Below are positions 19,601 through 22,382 of a stretch of 22,382 nt of DNA, in pieces. The notes below the pieces were generated by a model, which saw nothing but the letters and a program-made list of their open reading frames with translations, did not search any database and had not been told where the DNA came from. The DNA comes from Apostichopus parvimensis (Eukaryota; Echinodermata; Holothuroidea; Aspidochirotida; Stichopodidae). Position numbers and translations under genes: made by a program. The stretch spans positions 39,537 through 61,918 of the forward strand of contig KN885419.1 in the NCBI GenBank assembly GCA_000934455.1, given 5' to 3'. Position 1 is the stretch's first letter; each line of letters opens with the position of its first letter.

Positions 19601-21048
19601 CGAGCCTAAGCTAGAAGCCTTGTATATGATATATATGTGATAGGCTCTGTGTGTTAAAGTCAGCAGATGTCAGACGAACAAGTCTGTTGAGTCCGGTAAG
19701 AAACAATAGTCAGTACAAAGCGGCTGATATGCCATGGACCCATTAACAAACTGTTGGGGAGTATTCTGCTTTCCAATTAGGAATGTACGAATAATAAGGT
19801 TTAAACCGTAGAAGGAAAAACCGTCCACTTGTGAGCGGCTTAGAAGTCTACTTTTAGCTGATCGTGGGATCTCAAGCTTCCACGGCTCGCTATAATTACG
19901 CTCGCATTGGGCCCTGGTTGACGCATAATTTTTTTTTTGACAAGACGCTTAAACTGCACCACATATTTTCAGGCAAAACCTGGACTTTCTGGTGTTATTT
20001 CCAGAACAAATAAATTCATATGTATGGAGGTGTCCAAGATACCACTACAATGGAAGGTCTTCAGGAGTAACATCACTGCAGATAATTGATAGTCCATCTG
20101 GTAACCATACAGTAAAAGGGTAGCTTTCTTCTGGGTATTAATGGCCGACGAGATATCTGAGCTCATTTCAGACTGTCGGTAGATTTTTGCAGTGCTCATA
20201 CCTCTTGTCCTATAGTCTACAATATTTATTCATCTCAGACCATCTGACACAGTTTTGCTAAAGTATACGTCCTCTCGTTAGTCTCGTACACATATCTTAC
20301 AATATAAATATATACTTACGGATTCATCGTCACTGTCTGTATCGTCGTCGAAGACGGTCTTCTTCATGTCATCGTTCGGAAGCTTAAAGTCACTCAGAGA
20401 ATCGCGACGTCTTTCATTCTCCGAGGCTGTTAGTCTGTCTCCCTCTAAAGTGACGGAGGGTACCGTCGAGACAGAATTTATAGTCTGTCTTTGGTGACTC
20501 TGGGAAATTGCGTTGGATCTTGGACTCTCTACAGGAACTCTTGCCGTTCGTTGTACATTGGTTCGACTTGAACGCCCCACCACAGTGGTGCTGAAAACAG
20601 GCGACCCGGCACGGTTTGTTTCGGCTGACTGACTCGACGGTCTCGGGGGACTGTTCTGAACCTCGGTCTGACTATTACTCGCTGAAGCCCTGTTTTGGTG
20701 ATCAGCCCTTGATTGACTAGTTCTTAATACATTGACTTCTATAGGCTCTGACTGTCCTGGGTTATCCCCCGTCTCACCAGCGGTGGCCCTGTTCTCCCCA
20801 GAATGGAGGTTTTGTGAAATTACATTTTGAGTTCTTGCAACCATGTGCTGTAATAGATGTTGGCTGTTGCTGTCTCTTGACCAAGTCGCTGTGTCATCTG
20901 GACGGCTTCCCGACTCGTCACTCACTTCCATAACACGATCATCATCTTCATCGTCGTTATCATCATCAAACAGTTCTGTTGACTGAGAAGATGACGGGGT
21001 ACTACGTCCTTCATCGCCATCAAAAACTGTTTCCGCTTCTGAATCCAT
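7490..21048 (-). CDS. RFWD3: E3 ubiquitin ligase RFWD3, complete coding region in 11 exons
   Basis: Spliced CDS, minus strand: 21048-20320, 19285-19197, 16433-16173, 15080-14978, 14117-14013, 13441-13278, 12417-12214, 10626-10532, 9202-9111, 8448-8269, 7642-7490. Every intron is GT-AG and all phases join to one 724-residue frame. Order: acidic SQ-rich region (1-243), RING (246-289), coiled coil (about 305-359), WD40 propeller (about 380-724). Diagnostic matches to vertebrate RFWD3, recalled from memory, include [57 protein letters not shown] and VLDICPF. Known of the family: a nuclear ligase recruited by RPA to stalled forks and crosslinks that ubiquitinates RPA and RAD51; human mutations cause Fanconi anaemia group W; it also stabilises p53 with MDM2. 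No frameshift or internal stop was found, so it looks functional. Identity is very secure; exact edges are predicted by eye. Confidence 0.95.
7643..8268 (-). other. RFWD3 intron 10
   Basis: AT-rich; no repeat or exon recognised besides the read-through tail of exon 10 ending at 8179. Confidence 0.85.
8269..8448 (-). CDS. RFWD3: RFWD3 exon 10: WD40 region
   Basis: 180 nt, phase 0/0, residues 615-674. The acceptor follows TTTCCTTCTCAG. The donor is TCG|GTCAGT, a modest site chosen because joining to exon 11 gives AGDEGSSS then LDLWDSNSG, equal in length to human GDEAANSA then LLWDAASG. If the donor is skipped the frame runs 29 more codons to TAG at 8179-8181, adding an unrelated tail. Confidence 0.93.
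8449..9110 (-). other. RFWD3 intron 9
   Basis: 662 nt, AT-rich; nothing distinctive seen. Plus-strand open frames here are short and antisense to exons 9 and 10. Confidence 0.85.
9111..9202 (-). CDS. RFWD3: RFWD3 exon 9: WD40 region
   Basis: 92 nt, residues 584-614. The acceptor is TGCTCTTACCTGCAG and the donor is GTAAGT. Reads [19 protein letters not shown], then [12 protein letters not shown], matching human GGCIDFQ and SSRHCLVTYRPDK. Ends in phase 0. Confidence 0.94.
9203..10531 (-). other. RFWD3 intron 8
   Basis: 1329 nt. Holds a poly-C/poly-A stretch near 9790-9810 and a perfect palindrome near 10149-10175. No exon seen. Confidence 0.85.
10149..10175. repeat. Perfect 10-bp stem palindrome
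   Basis: CCAGGGAGTT and AACTCCCTGG flank a 7-nt spacer, and a TTGTACCA word lies at each side as a direct repeat. Function unknown; lies in intron 8. Confidence 0.7.
10532..10626 (-). CDS. RFWD3: RFWD3 exon 8: WD40 region
   Basis: 95 nt, residues 552-584. The acceptor follows TTCCTTTTGTTTCAG and the donor is [17 protein letters not shown] and PHILPLE align with human GTLEDASFWEQ and PHVLPLE. It ends with one base of a Gly codon completed by exon 9. Confidence 0.94.
10627..12213 (-). other. RFWD3 intron 7
   Basis: 1587 nt. Contains the 60-bp direct repeat at 11697-12077. The rest is AT-rich without recognisable content. Confidence 0.85.
11697..12077. repeat. Pair of about 60-bp direct repeats
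   Basis: GAACCGAGGGGGAAT...CTGATGTACT...ACAAGTCTGGTAACTATGG occurs at about 11698-11764 and again at 12009-12077, spaced by about 310 bp. Copies differ at several bases. This could be the ends of a degraded element or a segmental duplication; no coding seen between. Confidence 0.7.
12214..12417 (-). CDS. RFWD3: RFWD3 exon 7: WD40 core repeat
   Basis: 204 nt, phases 2/2, residues 484-552. The acceptor follows TATTGACATTTCAG and the donor is GTGAGT. Contains [19 protein letters not shown] and [13 protein letters not shown], the most conserved part of the RFWD3 propeller, then a variable stretch with [10 protein letters not shown]. The junction to exon 8 makes AA|C (Asn). Confidence 0.95.
12418..13277 (-). 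other. RFWD3 intron 6
   Basis: 860 nt with a poly-C run near 12580 and a (GA)n run at about 12820-12833. No exon seen. Confidence 0.85.
13278..13441 (-). CDS. RFWD3: RFWD3 exon 6: WD40 region
   Basis: 164 nt, residues 430-483 plus two bases of 484. The acceptor is GTGGTTAG|ATA. A second AG five bases later is excluded because it would break the frame. The donor is GTAAGT. Motifs [15 protein letters not shown] and DKTLKITSL match the human QYIPMHGKQIRGLAF and NTIKLTSL. Confidence 0.93.
13442..14012 (-). other. RFWD3 intron 5
   Basis: 571 nt. A C-rich stretch at 13575-13640 contains a short tandem duplication (CCGCCACCCTTCC twice). Otherwise AT-rich. Confidence 0.85.
14013..14117 (-). CDS. 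RFWD3: RFWD3 exon 5: WD40 region
   Basis: 105 nt, phase 0/0, residues 395-429. The acceptor follows CTGTTTTTTCAG. The donor AAG|GTATTG is weaker than the others but fixed by frame and homology. Starts [10 protein letters not shown] and ends [10 protein letters not shown], matching the human CLVISQPSP...FLPGFGVK strand pair. Confidence 0.92.
14118..14977 (-). other. RFWD3 intron 4
   Basis: 860 nt, nearly half occupied by the dispersed repeat. A run of 9-10 G near 14486 and a purine-rich stretch precede it. Confidence 0.85.
14578..14940. mobile_element. Dispersed repeat fragment in intron 4
   Basis: Begins ACTTATATAGCACG and continues with GAAGTGCTTTACAGG, the pattern of a widespread animal interspersed repeat (TATATAGCGC...AAGCGCTTTACA). 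It ends with a stretch on AAGGCATTCCATAGCTTGGG. No TIRs or target duplication recognised, so family and limits are uncertain. It ends about 40 bp from the exon 4 donor. Confidence 0.5.
14978..15080 (-). CDS. RFWD3: RFWD3 exon 4: linker and start of WD40 region
   Basis: 103 nt, 1+102 phase, residues 360-394. The acceptor follows a long pyrimidine tract ending GTCAG and the donor is GTAAGT. It begins with a Ser/Pro-rich linker ([12 protein letters not shown]) and ends [10 protein letters not shown], matching the human segment with KTFTVSQ at the first propeller strand. The exon 3 junction makes the codon AG|C (Ser). Confidence 0.88.
15081..16172 (-). other. RFWD3 intron 3
   Basis: 1092 nt. The exon-proximal third is the exon 3 junction array; the rest (15081-15710) shows nothing distinctive. 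Confidence 0.88.
15714..16126 (-). repeat. Four tandem copies of the exon 3 / intron 3 junction
   Basis: The last 68 nt of exon 3 (16173-16240), its donor and about 45 nt of intron recur with a period of 112-116 nt. In plus coordinates the TTTGACC landmarks fall at about 15721, 15833, 15949 and 16065, with the authentic one at 16179. The three copies nearest the exon keep a GTAAGG or GTAAGT donor; the farthest has lost the GT. None has an acceptor AG at its 5' edge. Similarity to the exon stops at the ATC ATG codons (residue 338). Confidence 0.93.
16173..16433 (-). CDS. RFWD3: RFWD3 exon 3: second half of RING and coiled coil
   Basis: 261 nt, phases 2/2, residues 273-360. The acceptor follows CTTATGACTTTTAG and the donor is AGAG|GTAAGT. 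It supplies the remaining RING residues (C274, then C286-P-H-C289) with the WLKGQ signature. A highly charged helix follows from about residue 305, rich in E, K, R and hydrophobics, predicted as coiled coil. The last 68 nt (16173-16240, residues 338-359) are the source of the tandem array in the next intron. Reading on past the donor meets TAA almost at once, so intron retention would truncate the protein after the coiled coil. Confidence 0.95.
16620..16992. repeat. G-rich 38-bp minisatellite, about 10 copies
   Basis: The unit combines GGGGTGAGATGGGGGGG with AGTGTGTGATTAAGATAGCA. AGTGTGTGATT recurs ten times every 35-39 nt. Copies differ mainly in G-run length. Runs of four and seven or more G on the plus (non-template-sense) strand could form G-quadruplexes. 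Open frames on both strands here are repeat artefacts. Confidence 0.95.
18297..18369. repeat. GAGGGAGGGTAA short tandem array
   Basis: About four to five units of roughly 17 bp (GAGGGAGGGTAAGACA), slightly irregular, in intron 2. Confidence 0.85.
19197..19285 (-). CDS. RFWD3: RFWD3 exon 2: first half of RING finger
   Basis: Short 89-nt exon, residues 244-272 plus two bases of 273. The acceptor has the tract TTCTTTCTCTTCAG and the donor is GTAGGT. It starts [10 protein letters not shown] and ends KCGHLFG, giving zinc ligands C246, C249, C266 and H268. Where a canonical RING has its fifth ligand this protein has G271. Human RFWD3, as I recall it, has the same glycine, so this is family-typical. 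Exon 1 joins directly in phase 0, placing an acidic stretch just before the RING as in the human protein. Confidence 0.92.
19286..20319 (-). other. RFWD3 intron 1
   Basis: 1034 nt. An open frame on the minus strand at 19969-20199 has no WD40, RING or RFWD3 similarity and was not used as an exon. Confidence 0.75.
20320..21048 (-). CDS. RFWD3: RFWD3 exon 1: acidic, SQ-rich N-terminus
   Basis: Codes residues 1-243 and ends in phase 0 at a GTAAGT donor (20319-20314). The ATG at 21048-21046 is the first in this frame after an upstream in-frame TGA; upstream in-frame codons hold no other ATG. The protein is low-complexity and probably disordered: an acidic run at 28-37, a second acidic patch at about 232-242 directly before the RING, and eight SQ/TQ sites (S21, S62, T73, S78, S111, S126, S139, S182). 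Human RFWD3 also has N-terminal SQ sites that are ATM/ATR targets. Sequence identity to the human N-terminus is low, so the assignment rests on the frame and composition. Confidence 0.88.
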
Positions 21049-21208
21049 CGTGAGTGATGATGTCAAAAGATGCTTGAAGTTAGAATTTTGGCTGTGATTG
21101 GCCTTAGAAGCGAGTAGGCCTATAATTGCCACAACTGTGCTGTATCATTGGCCATCCAGAATCTATTATTATCAGTGCCACTTGGATAGGAAAGCAATGT
21201 CACCATAA
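21049..21208 (-). other. Probable 5'UTR exon part with upstream ORF
   Basis: A strong acceptor (pyrimidine-rich tract ending GTCTTCTAG) lies at 21210-21209, so a 5'UTR exon probably starts at 21208 and runs into exon 1. It holds an upstream ATG (MVTLLSYPSG...) opening a 28-codon uORF that ends before the main ATG in another frame. No transcript data support it, and transcription could also start here. Confidence 0.4.
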
Positions 21209-22382
21209 CTAGAAGACAGAAAGAAGATAAAAACTAAGAAATGTGGTCCTGCTTTAACTGCATAAATAATTTGTTCACATTAAATCATTCTTCACATCAA
21301 ATATTCTGTAGCTTAACTGTACACTACACATTCCACTTTAGAATATTTGGTCTACTGGGCCTAGCCTAACAACGTTAGCTTAACCGATTTAGGCTATGCC
21401 CCACTAACATACTGTTATTACGTTAGACACCAGCCCCCATTTGCTTGATCATGATATTACTTACTAACCATTTAGCCTAAGATTATGAAGCCTAGCCTGT
21501 GAAATAGTGTTTGGGCTTAATTAGGTCTGTTGTAGGCTAACCTCATAACACTACAGGCATGTTCAACCACTTACCTATATTGTTTAACTTTGCATGGGTT
21601 ATCCTAGCCTACGTCTATGTCCAGCCCACTATGTTAAGTTTAGCTTGGACCTTCTGTAGGCCTAACGCTCGGCTGGGACCGGGGAGTTGCAACAGAGCCA
21701 GACGCGCACTGACCTCTGACAGGCCTAACATTGGCAGATGCTTTTGTATTTGTGAAATGCGTACTAATTCAATTTTATTGAAGGCTAGTTCTTCTCTTCG
21801 CTCATCTCATGAGTATCCCGATGGCAGTGTGCCAGAGATAAACTGCATCCATTCCACGGTAGTCTACCCGAAAGTGAAAGTTATGCAACAGCGAACGTAA
21901 CGTATTCACAACATTATGAACAGATTGTACAGTAGTCTAACGTTGGTAGTCGTCTCACCCGGCCCTACTCCAGGGGCAGTACAGGTTCGATACGGCAATC
22001 TGTACCTTCCGCGCCATATATTGTGTTTAAACATATCCATTGGACGCCGTTGACTCCATGTATGTTATAATCCCAGACATTTTGCCAATAGTCAAGTCAA
22101 TGCACTATAGTATATTGACCCCAGACTTGCTTAGGCAGGCATAAAATTGCTGAAAGGTTCAACAAGTACATTATTAGTAGTTATGACTCTCTAAATTACT
22201 TCCAGACTCTCAAGCGTGTTCATATTAGAGAATTATATGTCTCGATCAGTGAGGTAAAAATATCTCGGTGTAGTAACATCCTTGCTGAAGTTGGGAGCTC
22301 ACCAATGATTATGATTATTTGTCTTCTAGCCTGGCACATTATGGGTCAATCGCTAAAAGCAATCATTTGTATAGCCATTGAA
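21209..22382. other. Region upstream of RFWD3
   Basis: No convincing gene. 21340-21560 is rich in TAGCCTA/AGGCCTA words. A CpG-richer stretch at 21660-21725 and 21940-22060 may be promoter. The rest is AT-rich. Confidence 0.5.
21575..21900 (-). other. Possible first non-coding exon and promoter area
   Basis: A good minus-strand donor (ATAG|GTAAGTGG, GT at 21574-21573) could pair with the acceptor at 21210. The segment above it includes the most GC- and CpG-rich stretch of the area (about 21660-21725). A CCAAT box on the minus strand lies at 22037-22043. The 5' limit is a guess. The plus-strand open frame at 21559-21900 has no recognisable protein features. Confidence 0.25.

Noticed and set aside
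19969-20199. 76-codon minus-strand frame as an extra RFWD3 exon
   Set aside because: Exon 1 joins exon 2 in phase 0 with a plausible acidic-to-RING junction, and this frame has no RFWD3 similarity.
21559-21900. 113-codon plus-strand frame as a divergent gene
   Set aside because: No domain or homology recognised; it overlaps the likely RFWD3 promoter.
1-22382. CRISPR array, operon, rRNA or tRNA genes
   Set aside because: Repeats lack spacer structure, the gene is intron-rich and eukaryotic, and no cloverleaf or rRNA core was recognised.

Overview
The window is animal nuclear DNA: AT-rich, with introns, minisatellites and small DNA transposons. It carries one recognisable protein gene, on the minus strand. 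It encodes an orthologue of RFWD3, a RING-finger/coiled-coil/WD40 E3 ubiquitin ligase of the RPA and Fanconi-anaemia DNA repair pathway. The repeat style and the TAGGCCTA-type words near the promoter suggest a marine invertebrate deuterostome, perhaps an echinoderm, but this is only an impression.

The coding region was rebuilt by hand as 11 exons running from the ATG at 21048 down to the stop at 7490. All intron phases agree. The total is 2175 nt, or 724 residues plus stop (the human protein is about 774). Exon 1 holds an acidic, SQ-rich N-terminus. Exons 2 and 3 share the RING finger, exon 3 continues into a coiled coil, and exons 4 to 11 form the WD40 propeller. A likely 5'UTR exon lies at 21049-21208, and a more speculative first exon ends at 21575. 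Three overlapping AATAAA signals at 6125-6138 probably end the transcript.

The most unusual feature is that pieces of the gene's own exon edges have been amplified in tandem at two places. The end of the last coding exon, with its stop codon, is repeated through the presumed 3'UTR (about 6811-7490) in a long-short-short higher-order pattern. The 3' end of exon 3, with its splice donor, is repeated four more times inside intron 3 (15714-16126), three of them keeping a GTAAG donor.

The left part (1-6120) has no convincing gene. It contains two copies of a hAT-like non-autonomous transposon (one with an exact 8-bp target duplication), a 24-bp hairpin-forming minisatellite, a 39-bp minisatellite, an inverted/direct repeat cluster at 4151-4752 and a small TIR element at 4795-4948. 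The introns add a G-rich 38-bp minisatellite, a GAGGG array, a dispersed repeat beside exon 4 and a 60-bp direct repeat.
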